DNA from: Rhodovulum strictum
GTDB lineage: Bacteria > Pseudomonadota > Alphaproteobacteria > Rhodobacterales > Rhodobacteraceae
Assembly: GCF_009649175.1 (NCBI RefSeq)
Contig: NZ_WJPO01000015.1
Span: 22,631 to 86,630, forward strand
Direction of reading: 5' to 3'
Length of the DNA stretch: 64,000 bases
Shown here in pieces: positions 27,892-36,752 of this stretch. Each line of letters opens with the position of its first letter. Within the stretch, counting starts at the first letter, position 1. The notes beneath the pieces were generated by a model, which did not search any database, was not told the origin of the DNA, and worked only from the letters and a program-made list of their open reading frames with translations. The position numbers and the translations under genes were made by a program.

Positions 27892-28431
27892 ATGTCGGAA
27901 TCCGCCCCCCCCCGCGATGTCGGTGATGCGGTCGCGCCAGTCCGGCGCGATGCCATGCCAGGGCGGCAAAAGGCGCCCGGTCGGCTGATCCTGACGCCAG
28001 CGCTGCGCGTCAGCGACCCGGTGCAGGAGGCGCCGCAGAGCGTGCCCTTGTTCGAGGCGCCCACGCCCGCCGATCCGGCGGTTGCGCCTGCCGATGGGGC
28101 AAGTCTGGAACAACGGATTGCCGAACTCGAAGCCGCCTTTGCGGGCTGCGATGACGAGTGGGAGCCCGATGGCACCGAGTCGCTTGCCGCAGCCAAGGGC
28201 TGGGTGTCATCTGCCCCAGCAACGGCGCGCCCCGATCCCTTGCCCAAGGCGCCGGGCGAGGGTTCCAACGCCGCGGCGCCGGTTCTGGACGAGGATGCGC
28301 TACGCGATCTGGTTGCCGAGATCGTGCGGCAGGAGCTTCAGGGCCGTCTGGGCGAGCGGATCACGCAGAATGTGCGCAAGCTCGTTCACCGCGAGATCAA
28401 TCGCGCCCTGGCCATGCGGGACGTGGAATAG
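27892..28431 (+). CDS. Proline/acid-rich protein with C-terminal helical domain; possible divergent PopZ
   Basis: The 179-residue protein has a disordered Pro/Ala-rich first half, an acidic middle (AGCDDEWEPDG) and a compact C-terminus of predicted helices (LRDLVAEIVRQELQGRLGE, then NVRKLVHREINRAL). The same design, a disordered acidic N-terminus and a short helical oligomerisation end with LVRE-like motifs, is seen in the polar organising protein PopZ (DUF2497). In several alphaproteobacteria I recall popZ lying next to tolC, as here. valS, the usual other neighbour, is absent. The identity is inference from architecture and position. Confidence 0.6.
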   Translation: MSESAPPRDVGDAVAPVRRDAMPGRQKAPGRLILTPALRVSDPVQEAPQSVPLFEAPTPADPAVAPADGASLEQRIAELEAAFAGCDDEWEPDGTESLAAAKGWVSSAPATARPDPLPKAPGEGSNAAAPVLDEDALRDLVAEIVRQELQGRLGERITQNVRKLVHREINRALAMRDVE

Positions 28432-28486
28432 GGCGCAGGGGCGTCTGCCACGCAGCCTTTGCATCCAGCTTGGCATCAGGCGAACG

Positions 28487-28508
28487 AAAACGCGCCCCGA
28501 AGGGCGCG
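28487..28508 (-). terminator. Rho-independent terminator of the DUF6280 gene
   Basis: On the minus strand CGCGCCC-TTCG-GGGCGCG is followed by TTTT. It lies just past the stop of the minus-strand DUF6280 gene, between that gene and the convergent PopZ candidate. Confidence 0.75.
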
Positions 28509-28533
28509 CCGTTGCGTGGCGAAAGGGGCCGTG

Positions 28534-28860
28534 TCAGGCCGCTTCGGCTTCCGCCATGGATTGGGTATGGCGGCGCTCGCTTTCTTCACGCGACAGGGCA
28601 ACCGAGGTCCGCACGCCACGCGCGACGAATTCCATCAGGCCCTGAACCACACGCTCGTTCGGGTCGATCCCGGCGCAGGACAGCACCTCGCGCCCATCGC
28701 GCGAACGCGCCCAGCGGGCAATCTGCTCGGGTCCGTTGCCGTATTTCTTGTCGTCCGCGATTGCATCGTCCAGAGCGGCCAAGACCACCGCAGCGAACAA
28801 TTTGCGGGCACGGTTCCCCTGTTCGTGATTGAAAGCCGTGCCATCAACGAAATCGGCCAT
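28534..28860 (-). CDS. DUF6280 family protein
   Basis: The 108-residue soluble protein begins MADFVDGTAFNHEQGNRARK and contains YGNGPEQIARWARSRDGREVL. I recognise it as the strongly conserved Rhodobacterales family DUF6280, whose function is not known. A good ribosome binding site (AAGGACGACGAG) precedes the ATG. It ends in an intrinsic terminator and is preceded by a 307-base gap that is richer in A/T than its surroundings, so it is probably a single-gene transcript. Confidence 0.85.
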   Translation of the reverse strand: MADFVDGTAFNHEQGNRARKLFAAVVLAALDDAIADDKKYGNGPEQIARWARSRDGREVLSCAGIDPNERVVQGLMEFVARGVRTSVALSREESERRHTQSMAEAEAA

Positions 28861-29167
28861 CTCGTCGTCCTTTTATTCTTGCTCTTGCGTTTCGGGAGTA
28901 CGGGCGACTATGACGCTTTTGCTGCGATTCGGTATTTCCGTTTTCGAATACCACACATGCGTCTGGTGCATAGGTAATCAACAAACCATACAGGATCTAG
29001 TCGTTGTTTCCGCCCATTGGCCCCCAGATATGGGGAGCCTTGCATCGCGTTCAACCCTTTCTTAACCCTTTCCTGTCACTCGATCATGACTGCGCCAAGG
29101 CCGCGCCCGGGGCGGTCCGGCCGCCACCCTTCACCGCGCCGCTTTCGCAGGCAGCCATGCAGCCCGG
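28861..29167. other. AT-richer intergenic region upstream of the DUF6280 gene
   Basis: No gene was found in these 307 bases. They should hold the promoter of the minus-strand DUF6280 gene. A GGTATT/AATACC inverted pair (28931-28936 and 28947-28952) is the only clear symmetry near that gene. The side near 29040-29100 lies just past the ygfZ stop and shows no clear terminator. Confidence 0.5.
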
Positions 29168-29926
29168 TCAGCCCTGCTCCAGCGTGACGGCCGCACCGGC
29201 GGCCTGCATCGGCCCCGTGGCGCGGTCGAGGCGCAGGAAGGCGATGGCCCGCCCGTTCGCGCGGGTGAACAGCACCCCCGCTGGCTTGTCGCCCGCCATG
29301 ATCGGCGTGCCCGCCGGTGCCGCGCCGTCGATGCGTACCGTGGCCAGCGCCTTTTTCAGTTCGGTCTTGTGCTTCATCCGGGCGGTGACTTCCTGGCCGA
29401 CATAGCAGCCCTTGCGGAAATCGACGCCATGCAACCGCTCGAACCCGACCTCAAGGATATAGGTCTCGTCGGGGATCAGCTCGATGCCGCTTTCGGGGAT
29501 GCAATGCTCAACGCGGATCGCGTCCCAGTCGGTCGTGGCCTCGGCGCCCGGTTCGCTGGCATAGGCACGCCAGCCAAGGGCGGGGTCGCGTGGGTCGGCG
29601 AATGCGCCGGGCGGGGCCGCGCCCAGACCCCGCAGCACATGCAGCCCGGCGGGCTCGATCCCAACCTTGGCGCGCAGCCGGTACATCGACAGCCGCCGGA
29701 TCAACCCCTCGGCGAAATCGGTCCTGACATCGAGCAGGATCGCATCCCCGACGCCCGCAAGGAAGAAATCGGCCAGATACTTGCCCTGCGGCGTCAACAG
29801 CGCGGCATAGACCAGCCGCCCGTCGATCTGGCGCACATCATTGGTGACCAGCCCTTGCAGGAACGCCACCCGGTCCTCTCCGGTGATCCTCAGAACCGTG
29901 CGGTCGCTTGCGGCCTCGCCCTGCAT
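29168..29926 (-). CDS. ygfZ: YgfZ/GcvT-domain folate-binding protein
   Basis: The 252-residue protein carries the YgfZ signature KGCYVGQEVTARMKHK, with the conserved cysteine that distinguishes it from glycine cleavage T-protein. YgfZ (IBA57 in mitochondria) binds tetrahydrofolate and helps maintain 4Fe-4S clusters in some enzymes, including radical-SAM methylthiotransferase MiaB. A near-ideal AAGGAGAC precedes the ATG. It lies 45 bases downstream of the ABC exporter on the same strand and could share its transcript. Confidence 0.92.
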   Translation of the reverse strand: MQGEAASDRTVLRITGEDRVAFLQGLVTNDVRQIDGRLVYAALLTPQGKYLADFFLAGVGDAILLDVRTDFAEGLIRRLSMYRLRAKVGIEPAGLHVLRGLGAAPPGAFADPRDPALGWRAYASEPGAEATTDWDAIRVEHCIPESGIELIPDETYILEVGFERLHGVDFRKGCYVGQEVTARMKHKTELKKALATVRIDGAAPAGTPIMAGDKPAGVLFTRANGRAIAFLRLDRATGPMQAAGAAVTLEQG

Positions 29927-29971
29927 GACTGTCTCCTTCGCTGGGTCACCGGTCAGATATAGCGGAGGTTT

Positions 29972-31723
29972 TCAGCCTGCCGAGGCGAATTGCAACTGAT
30001 ACAGCCCGGCATAAAGCCCACCCCGGGCCAGAAGGTCGTCATGCGTGCCTTCTTCGGCGACGCGACCCTTGTCCATCACCACGATCCGGTCGGCATTGCG
30101 CACCGTGGCCAGCCGGTGCGCGATGACCAGCGTCGTGCGGCCCCGCGACAGCCGGGCCAGCGCCTCCTGCACGATCCTTTCGGACTGGGAATCGAGCGCC
30201 GAGGTCGCCTCGTCCATCAGCAGGATCGGGGCATCGCGCAGCAGCGCCCGCGCGATGGCAACCCGCTGGCGCTGGCCCCCCGACAGGTTCGAGCCGCGCG
30301 GCCCGGCCGGGCTGTCCAGTCCCGCGGGCAGCGCGGGCAGGAAATCGGCGATATGGGCGGCGTTCACAACCTCGGCCAGCCGCGCCTCGGACACGTCCTT
30401 GCCCAGACAGATATTGTCGCGCAGGGTCTCGTCGAACATCGGGGCATCCTGCGTGACGACCGAGAACAGGTCGCGCAGATCGCTCAGCGCCAGGTCCTGG
30501 ATCGGCACGCCGCCCACCAGTATCTGGCCGCGCTGGGGCTCGACCAGCCGGGTCAGCAGGCTGAAGACGGTGGACTTGCCCGCGCCCGACGGACCCACCA
30601 GCGCCGTCATCTGCCCCGCCTTCGCCGTCAGCGTCAGCCCGTTCAGCGCAGGCGCATCGCCATAGGCCAGATGCACGTCGTCCAGAACGATGTCACAATC
30701 GCCGCCGGGGGCGGGCAGGGCGCGGGGGCGGGCAGGGGACAGGATCGTGGGGCGTTCCTGGAATACCGCGTAAAGCCGTTCCAGGCTGGCCAGCGCCGCC
30801 TGCCACGCGCCCGAGACCCGGCCCAGACGGCGCAGCGGCTCGAAGACAAGGGCGATGGCGGTGAAGAAGGCCATGAACTCGCCCACGGTCTTGTCGCCGT
30901 CGATGATCTGCATGCCGCCAAAGACCAGCACGCAGGCAAACCCGATCCCGCCCACCACATCGACCAGTGCGGGAATGCCGGATTGCCCGGCCTCGGACCG
31001 GATCTGGACCTTCACATAGCCGTCCACCGTTCTGGCAAAGCGCTGATCCTCGCGCGATTCCAGCCTGTTCAGCTTGATCGTCGTGACCCCGTGAAAGGCT
31101 TCGTCCAGCCGGTTCGAGATCGAGGCGGCCGCCTCGCGCGCGGCGCGCGTTGTGCCCCGCACCCAGCGTTGCAGGACCGCGATCGGCCCGAACAGCAGCG
31201 GCACGCCCGCCAGCGCGATCAGCGTCCAGAGCCAGTCGATCGAGATCGCCACCGCGAACAGCGCGACCAGCGACACCGCGTCCCGCCCCGCCGCGGTCAG
31301 CACCGTGTTCCAGATATTGGCCGCGGCCATGGTGTCGCCGCGCACCCGTTCGATCAGGTTGCCGGTGGGTGTCTTCTGGAACCAGACGCCGTCCAGCGTC
31401 AGCATGTGACCGACCAGATCGCGTTGCAGCGCCGCCGAGACGCGCAGCCCCACCCGCGCCATCAGCAGCCGTTGCCCGAAGCCCGCGACCGCACGCGCCA
31501 GAAACAGCGCGACCACCGCCGTCGCGACCAGCGGGATCGCCTCGCGGTTGCCGGCGACGAAGATGGTATCGAACATCGGCTTGAACAGGTAGCTCAGCGC
31601 GCCGAGCGACCCGCCCTCGATGGTCATCAGCGCCAGCGCAACGCCGATGGCGGCCATGTGCTTGCGCAGGTAACTGCCCCAGAGCCAGCGCACGATGGGC
31701 CGACTGTCCTGCGGCGTCTGCAT
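29972..31723 (-). CDS. ABC exporter, fused permease-ATPase (MsbA-like)
   Basis: The 583-residue protein has an N-terminal six-helix ABC type 1 membrane domain (about residues 20-320) and a C-terminal ATPase with Walker [11 protein letters not shown], signature NLSGGQRQRV and Walker B ILLMDEATSALD. The half-transporter should work as a homodimer in the inner membrane. It resembles the MsbA/lipid and multidrug exporter group; the substrate cannot be read from sequence. The phosphatase gene upstream ends three bases before its start, so the two are co-transcribed. Confidence 0.9.
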   Translation of the reverse strand: MQTPQDSRPIVRWLWGSYLRKHMAAIGVALALMTIEGGSLGALSYLFKPMFDTIFVAGNREAIPLVATAVVALFLARAVAGFGQRLLMARVGLRVSAALQRDLVGHMLTLDGVWFQKTPTGNLIERVRGDTMAAANIWNTVLTAAGRDAVSLVALFAVAISIDWLWTLIALAGVPLLFGPIAVLQRWVRGTTRAAREAAASISNRLDEAFHGVTTIKLNRLESREDQRFARTVDGYVKVQIRSEAGQSGIPALVDVVGGIGFACVLVFGGMQIIDGDKTVGEFMAFFTAIALVFEPLRRLGRVSGAWQAALASLERLYAVFQERPTILSPARPRALPAPGGDCDIVLDDVHLAYGDAPALNGLTLTAKAGQMTALVGPSGAGKSTVFSLLTRLVEPQRGQILVGGVPIQDLALSDLRDLFSVVTQDAPMFDETLRDNICLGKDVSEARLAEVVNAAHIADFLPALPAGLDSPAGPRGSNLSGGQRQRVAIARALLRDAPILLMDEATSALDSQSERIVQEALARLSRGRTTLVIAHRLATVRNADRIVVMDKGRVAEEGTHDDLLARGGLYAGLYQLQFASAG

Positions 31724-31726
31724 CGC

Positions 31727-32416
31727 TCAGCGTCCCCCGTTGCGGCGCGCGCGGAACGCGGCCTCGATTGCGGGGGGATCGTAGCGCGTGGCGATCCAGT
31801 CGCGCAAAGGCATCGGTGCCGCGCGGGTGTCGACCTCGTAGCTGTCCAGCATCTCGTCCAGCACGCCGCTGGCGGAGCGGCGGAAATGGATGAAGCGCCA
31901 GTGCAGCATCCGCCGCGCCGCGTCGATCGTCGCGCCCTCGACATGCAGCAGGTAAAGCGCCGAGGCGATCCCGGCCCGGTCCGAGCCCGACTTGCAATGC
32001 ATCACGAAGGGCTTCTCGATCGTCTCGAACAGATCGAGAAGCGTCAGCAATTCGTCGCGCGGCGCCAGCCTGCGGGCGTAAAGCTTGCTTGTGACCAGCG
32101 TCAGGCCCAGCTCGCGGCAGGCTTCCTGTTCGAACAGGAAATGGCTGGAGGCGCCGCTGCCGCGCAGCGACAGGACGGTGCGGATGCCCATGTCGCGATA
32201 GCGCCGCAGCCGCCGCGGATCGGGCTGGTTCGACCGCCATACCCCCGGCGCGACCGGATAGAGGTTGGTCCAGAGCCTGCGCAGGAATGCATGATCCATG
32301 AGCTGGAAATGCCAGAACGCCGCGCGCCGTCCCGCAGGCGTCGCGAATGCGCCGTCAAAGGCGTCGCGCATCCGGCCATCAAGGGTCTTGAGGCGTGTCT
32401 TGAGCTGGTCGAACAT
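31727..32416 (-). CDS. Dual-specificity / tyrosine phosphatase-fold protein
   Basis: The 229-residue protein has the cysteine phosphatase loop HCKSGSDRAG (HCx5R) and an upstream LSLRGSG strand typical of bacterial dual-specificity-like phosphatases of the YopH/DSP fold. The start MFDQLKTRLKTLD at 32416 was chosen since GGGGAGA lies just upstream; a longer frame has no coding character. Pairing with an ABC exporter recalls gene neighbourhoods for envelope lipid or LPS modification, but the substrate (protein or lipid phosphate) is not known. Confidence 0.82.
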   Translation of the reverse strand: MFDQLKTRLKTLDGRMRDAFDGAFATPAGRRAAFWHFQLMDHAFLRRLWTNLYPVAPGVWRSNQPDPRRLRRYRDMGIRTVLSLRGSGASSHFLFEQEACRELGLTLVTSKLYARRLAPRDELLTLLDLFETIEKPFVMHCKSGSDRAGIASALYLLHVEGATIDAARRMLHWRFIHFRRSASGVLDEMLDSYEVDTRAAPMPLRDWIATRYDPPAIEAAFRARRNGGR

Positions 32417-32579
32417 CGTCTCCCCGGCGCCCTGCGGCACGAGGTGGCGGGATAGCCCGAATGGCCGCCCCTGACAAGCCGATGCCATCCCCGGCGCCTC
32501 TGCGTCCCGCGCTCTTGCGGCCAGCCGGTGCGCTGGCCTATAGAGCGGGGCGTCGAAAACAGCCGTCGAAGAGGGTTCC

Positions 32580-33320
32580 ATGGCAGGCCATTCGAAATGG
32601 GCGAACATCCAGCACCGCAAGAACCGTCAGGATTCGGTGCGCTCCAAGCTGTTCTCCAAGCTGTCCAAGGAGATCACCGTCGCGGCCAAGATGGGCGATC
32701 CCGATCCCGACAAGAACCCCCGCCTGCGCCTTGCCGTCAAGGAGGCCAGGTCGAACTCGATGCCCAAGGACAATATCGAGCGCGCGATCAAGAAGGCGCA
32801 GGGCGGCGATGCTGACAATTACGAGGAAATCCGCTACGAGGGCTACGGACCCGGCGGCGTCGCCGTGATCGTCGAGGCGATGACCGACAACCGCAACCGC
32901 ACGGCGTCGAACGTGCGCTCGATCTTCACCAAATATGGCGGCAATCTGGGCGAGACCGGTTCGGTCGCCTTCATGTTCGAGCGCAAGGGCGAGATCCGCT
33001 ATCCCGCCGCGGTGGGCGATGCCGATGCGGTGATGCTGGCCGCGATCGAGGCGGGCGCCGAGGATGCCGAAAGCGGCGAGGACGGGCATGTTGTGCTGTG
33101 CGCCGATACCGCGCTGGGCGAGGTGTCGGCGGCGCTTGAGGCACAGCTTGGCGAAAGCGATTCGACGCGGCTGATCTGGCAGCCCGGCACCACGACCGAA
33201 CTGGACCTTGAGGGCATGCAGAAGCTGATGAAGTTGCTCGACGCGCTCGAGGATGACGACGACGTGCAGCGCGTGACCACCAATTTCGAGGCCAGCGACG
33301 AGGTTCTGGCCCAGCTCTGA
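32580..33320 (+). CDS. yebC: YebC/PmpR-TACO1 family protein
   Basis: The 246-residue protein begins with the family hallmark [14 protein letters not shown] and contains [12 protein letters not shown] and [14 protein letters not shown]. YebC-family proteins were described as transcriptional regulators; more recent work links YebC/TACO1 to translation of proline-rich stretches on the ribosome. Size and N-terminus match the family. It is divergent from the phosphatase operon and nearly abuts the convergent diguanylate cyclase gene, leaving only ten bases between stops. Confidence 0.95.
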   Translation: MAGHSKWANIQHRKNRQDSVRSKLFSKLSKEITVAAKMGDPDPDKNPRLRLAVKEARSNSMPKDNIERAIKKAQGGDADNYEEIRYEGYGPGGVAVIVEAMTDNRNRTASNVRSIFTKYGGNLGETGSVAFMFERKGEIRYPAAVGDADAVMLAAIEAGAEDAESGEDGHVVLCADTALGEVSAALEAQLGESDSTRLIWQPGTTTELDLEGMQKLMKLLDALEDDDDVQRVTTNFEASDEVLAQL

Positions 33321-33330
33321 GCCGCGCCGT

Positions 33331-34734
33331 TCAGGCGAAACCGGAAATCGCCAGATCCGTGGCGCTTGTCACCCGGTTCCGCCCGCCCCGCTTGGCCGCG
33401 TAAAGCGCCCGATCGGCGGCGTCGAGCGCGCGTTCGAACCCGTCGCTGCGCGAGGTTTCGATTGCGGCGCAGCCGAAGGAGGCGGTCAGCGGCTTGCCGC
33501 CCGCGCCCGGCCGGATCTCGCCCGAGGGCATGATCCGCAATTCTTCCGCAAGGGTATGGCGCAGGATCTCGGCCAGCGCCTCGGCGCCCGCCAGCGTCGT
33601 GTCGGGCAGGACCAGCAGGAATTCCTCTCCGCCCCAGCGACCGGCGATATCCGACACCCGCAGCCGTGCCGACATCAGCCGGGCGGCGGTTTCCAGCACC
33701 CGGTCGCCGACGCCATGGCCCAGCCGGTCGTTCACCGCCTTGAAATGATCGAGGTCGCATATCACCATGGAAACCGGCCGCCCGCCGCGGCGCGCGGCAT
33801 TGATTGCCTGACCCGCCATCACCAGCGTCCCACGTCGGTTTGCCAGCCCCGTCAGCGGGTCGATCAGCGAGGCGCGCTGCAATTCGCGCGACAGCATGCG
33901 CCGTTCGCGGTCCAGCCGGTCACGCATCCGGCCCGCCACCAGAACGCCGGTGCAGCAGAACAGGATCATCGCCTGGGTATAGATTGCGTCCGCTGCGCTG
34001 GGGCCGTGATGATCCAGCCGGAATATCACGATGGCCAGCACGGTCGGGACGATGGCGGCCAGCGCCATTTCCAGGCGCAGGACATGGGTCAGCTTGTCGT
34101 CCCGGAACAATGCGCGCAGGGCGGGGCGCCTGGCCTGGGCGATCTGGGCGGCCAGAACCAGGGGCGCCATGATCAGCATCGTGAACGGCGACAGCGCCCC
34201 GCTCAGCTGACCGAGTCCCATCGCGTAGCCCAGAAAGGCCGTCAGACAGATCATCCCGGCGGCGCCAGCCAGCACCATCGCCGGCCAGGCCGGGCGGCGG
34301 CGACGCAGCGCCAGCGCGCTGGCAAGCGCCAGGATGCCGATGGCTGCGCTTGCATCGAGCGGCACGGCGCTTTCGGGCTTCGCCATTGCAAGCCAGGCAA
34401 GCTCGCCCAGGCCAATGCCACCCGCCAGGATCAGCAGCGCGATCTCGACAGGTCCGCTGCGCGCAAAGGGCCGCTGCAACAGAAGCGCCAGCGCCAGCGC
34501 GGCCAGCGCGGTCAGTGTCAGGGGGTGGATGACCGGCTGGCCGGGGAAGGGGCGGTAAAGCAGCGGCATGTCGGCGAGAAACCCGACAGCCGGAACCGCC
34601 GCCAGCAGGAACGAAAACAACGCCAGCGCCTGCCGTACCTTGGGCGCTGCGCGTACCAGAACGAAACGCGGGGTGCCGTGCAGCAACTCGTCCTCATCCC
34701 ATGGCCCTGCCGACGGATGCCAGGTCTCTTTCAT
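33331..34734 (-). CDS. Membrane-bound diguanylate cyclase (GGDEF domain)
   Basis: The 467-residue protein has seven or eight hydrophobic segments between residues about 35 and 285, then a C-terminal GGDEF domain. The active site is GRWGGEEF and the substrate region DPLTGLANRRG is intact, so it should make cyclic di-GMP. RVSD lies five residues before GGEEF, which is the product-inhibition I-site (RxxD). The start MKETWHPSAG at 34734 follows a GGAG; the longer frame overlaps the divergent DMT gene and was rejected. The sensory input is not recognised. Confidence 0.9.
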   Translation of the reverse strand: MKETWHPSAGPWDEDELLHGTPRFVLVRAAPKVRQALALFSFLLAAVPAVGFLADMPLLYRPFPGQPVIHPLTLTALAALALALLLQRPFARSGPVEIALLILAGGIGLGELAWLAMAKPESAVPLDASAAIGILALASALALRRRRPAWPAMVLAGAAGMICLTAFLGYAMGLGQLSGALSPFTMLIMAPLVLAAQIAQARRPALRALFRDDKLTHVLRLEMALAAIVPTVLAIVIFRLDHHGPSAADAIYTQAMILFCCTGVLVAGRMRDRLDRERRMLSRELQRASLIDPLTGLANRRGTLVMAGQAINAARRGGRPVSMVICDLDHFKAVNDRLGHGVGDRVLETAARLMSARLRVSDIAGRWGGEEFLLVLPDTTLAGAEALAEILRHTLAEELRIMPSGEIRPGAGGKPLTASFGCAAIETSRSDGFERALDAADRALYAAKRGGRNRVTSATDLAISGFA

Positions 34735-34888
34735 GGGGGTACTCCGTCCTCGTTGCCGCTCGGCCGTGTCTCGCATCATGGCAAACAAGGGGTTAACGGG
34801 GAGTTGACGCTGCCTGCGTTGCATGATCCCGCCGCCCGACCAAAGGCCGGGCCTTGCGCGGCGCGCGGGCATCGGGTCAAGTCGCGCC

Positions 34889-35803
34889 ATGGCGGATGGC
34901 ACGGTCGCATCCGGGGGGCAGCGGCCCCTCGCGGGGATCTTCTGGATGCTGCTGACCGGCGCGAATTTCGTGGCGGTCACGGCGCTTGTGAAACATGTGG
35001 GCGATGCCGTGCCCGCCGCCGAGGCGGCGTTCCTGCGCTATGTGCTGGGGCTGGTCTTCCTTGTGCCGATGCTGGGGCCGCTGCTGCGCGCCGGGATCGA
35101 CCGGCGCGGGCTTGCGCTTTATTCGGGGCGGGGGATCGCGCATGCGCTGGGCGTGATCTGCTGGTTCTACGCGATGACCCGCATCCCGATCGCCGAGGTC
35201 ACGGCGATGAACTATCTCAACCCGGTCTATGTCACGCTCGGAGCCGTTCTGATCCTTGGCGAACGGCTGGCCGCGCGGCGCATCCTTGCCATCGCGGTGG
35301 CCTTTGCGGGCGTTCTGGTCATCCTGCGCCCCGGCTTCCGCGAGCTGTCGGACGGCCATGTTGCTATGCTGTTCACAGCGCTCTTCTTTGCAGTTTCCTA
35401 CCTGATGGCCAAGCGACTCAGCGAGCGCGATCCGGCCGCTGTCGTGGTGGCGATGCTGTCGATCACGGTGACGCTGGCGCTTGCGCCCTTTGCGCTGGCG
35501 GTCTGGGTGACGCCGACGCCCGGGCAACTGTTCTGGCTGTTCCTCGTCGCGCTGTTCGCGACCGCGGGCCATTACACGATGACCATGGCCTTTCGCGCCG
35601 CGCCGCTGGCCGTGACCCAGCCGGTGAGCTTCCTGCAACTGGTCTGGGCCACACTGGTTGGCTGGCTCGTCTTCGGCGAGACGGCGGATGGCTGGGTCAT
35701 CCTTGGCGGCGCGATGATCGTGGGCGCGGTCGTCTTCATCTCGTGGTGCGAGGCGATGCTGAAGCGCCGGATCACCCCGCCGCCCGAGGCGACCAGATTC
35801 TGA
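34889..35803 (+). CDS. EamA/DMT-superfamily transporter
   Basis: About ten membrane helices in 304 residues, arranged as two EamA repeats; LNPVYVTLGAVLILGERL and LQLVWATLVGWLVFGE are the two matching half-repeat ends with the family's glutamate. Such proteins export or import small metabolites in the inner membrane; the substrate is unknown. ATG 34889 (MADGTVASGG) was chosen over ATG 34823, which adds a poorly conserved basic tail; neither has a strong ribosome binding site. Confidence 0.85.
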   Translation: MADGTVASGGQRPLAGIFWMLLTGANFVAVTALVKHVGDAVPAAEAAFLRYVLGLVFLVPMLGPLLRAGIDRRGLALYSGRGIAHALGVICWFYAMTRIPIAEVTAMNYLNPVYVTLGAVLILGERLAARRILAIAVAFAGVLVILRPGFRELSDGHVAMLFTALFFAVSYLMAKRLSERDPAAVVVAMLSITVTLALAPFALAVWVTPTPGQLFWLFLVALFATAGHYTMTMAFRAAPLAVTQPVSFLQLVWATLVGWLVFGETADGWVILGGAMIVGAVVFISWCEAMLKRRITPPPEATRF

Positions 35804-35843
35804 CGCGCCTTGCCGCGCCGGGTTTGTCGTCTAGCTTCGCGTC

Positions 35844-36410
35844 ATGGACAAAGACCTGACGCTTGGCCACCGCACCGGCCTGCCCGACGCGCTGCGGGTG
35901 CTTCTGGACGAGCACCCCCGCGACCTGTGGGACAGCCATGCCCGGTTCGGCAGTCTGACCCGGTTCTGGCTGGAACGCCATCTGATGTTCCGCACGCTGA
36001 TCGACCGGATCGGGGCCGAAAGCCGCGCGCTTGTCGAGCGCCATGCCGAGCCCGAACAGGCGGTGCGCAACACCGCGCGTTATGCGCAATTGCTGCTGAC
36101 GGAACTGCACGGCCACCACCGGATCGAGGATCTGCACTATTTTCCCCGGCTGCTGGCCGCCGAACCGCGGCTGGCACGGGGCTTCGACATCCTTGACGGG
36201 GATCATCACGCGCTGGACGGGCAGCTTGCGGCGCTGGCGGGCGCCATCAACGGGTTGGTCCGCGCAGCCCCCGCCGACCGGCGCGACCGGGCCGGGACGC
36301 TTGGGGCGACGTTGACGGGGTTCGGCCGCTTCCTCGACCGGCATCTGGTTGACGAGGAGGATCTGGTGGTGCCGATCCTGCTGAAACATGGCGAGGCGCT
36401 GGGCGTCTGA
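35844..36410 (+). CDS. Hemerythrin-domain protein
   Basis: The 188-residue all-helical protein has histidine and acidic ligands spaced as in hemerythrin HHE domains: ERHLMFRTL, HGHHRIEDLHYFP, DGDHHALDGQ and DRHLVDEEDLVVP. These bind a di-iron centre used for oxygen or NO sensing, storage or stress defence. No fused signalling domain is present. It follows the DMT gene by 40 bases and precedes ydcH. Confidence 0.87.
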   Translation: MDKDLTLGHRTGLPDALRVLLDEHPRDLWDSHARFGSLTRFWLERHLMFRTLIDRIGAESRALVERHAEPEQAVRNTARYAQLLLTELHGHHRIEDLHYFPRLLAAEPRLARGFDILDGDHHALDGQLAALAGAINGLVRAAPADRRDRAGTLGATLTGFGRFLDRHLVDEEDLVVPILLKHGEALGV

Positions 36411-36497
36411 ACCGGCCCGGGTTTGATCGGGGTCAAGGACAGCCTGCACACCGGCTTCCTAGGCTCGGGCCGAAGCACAGGGAACAAGGAGCAGGGA

Positions 36498-36743
36498 ATG
36501 TCCCACACGCCGCACGAGCTTGCCGAGGATTTCCCCGACAAGGTGGACCTGATCCACGATCTCAAGATCAAGGACGCGCATTTCGCGCGGCTCTTCGACG
36601 AGTATCACGAGGTCAACGGCGCCGTTCACCGGGCCGAAACCGATATCGAGCCGACCGACGATTTTCACCTCAACGAGATGCGCAGGAAGCGGATGCATCT
36701 CAAGGACGAGATCGCCCGCATCCTGCGCAGTACGGTGGCCTGA
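36498..36743 (+). CDS. YdcH family (DUF465) protein
   Basis: An 81-residue protein, MSHTPHELAEDFPDK at the start and ending in MHLKDEIARILR, matches the small helical YdcH/DUF465 family. Its role is unknown; the fold is a helical hairpin. The start at 36498 follows AAGGAG; an upstream in-frame ATG at 36423 adds residues without a family match. It is convergent with the coxG-like gene. Confidence 0.88.
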   Translation: MSHTPHELAEDFPDKVDLIHDLKIKDAHFARLFDEYHEVNGAVHRAETDIEPTDDFHLNEMRRKRMHLKDEIARILRSTVA

Positions 36744-36752
36744 TCCGCCGGA

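Noticed and set aside
34735..34980. N-terminal extension of the diguanylate cyclase
   Set aside because: The extension overlaps the divergent transporter start, and a ribosome site supports the shorter start at 34734.
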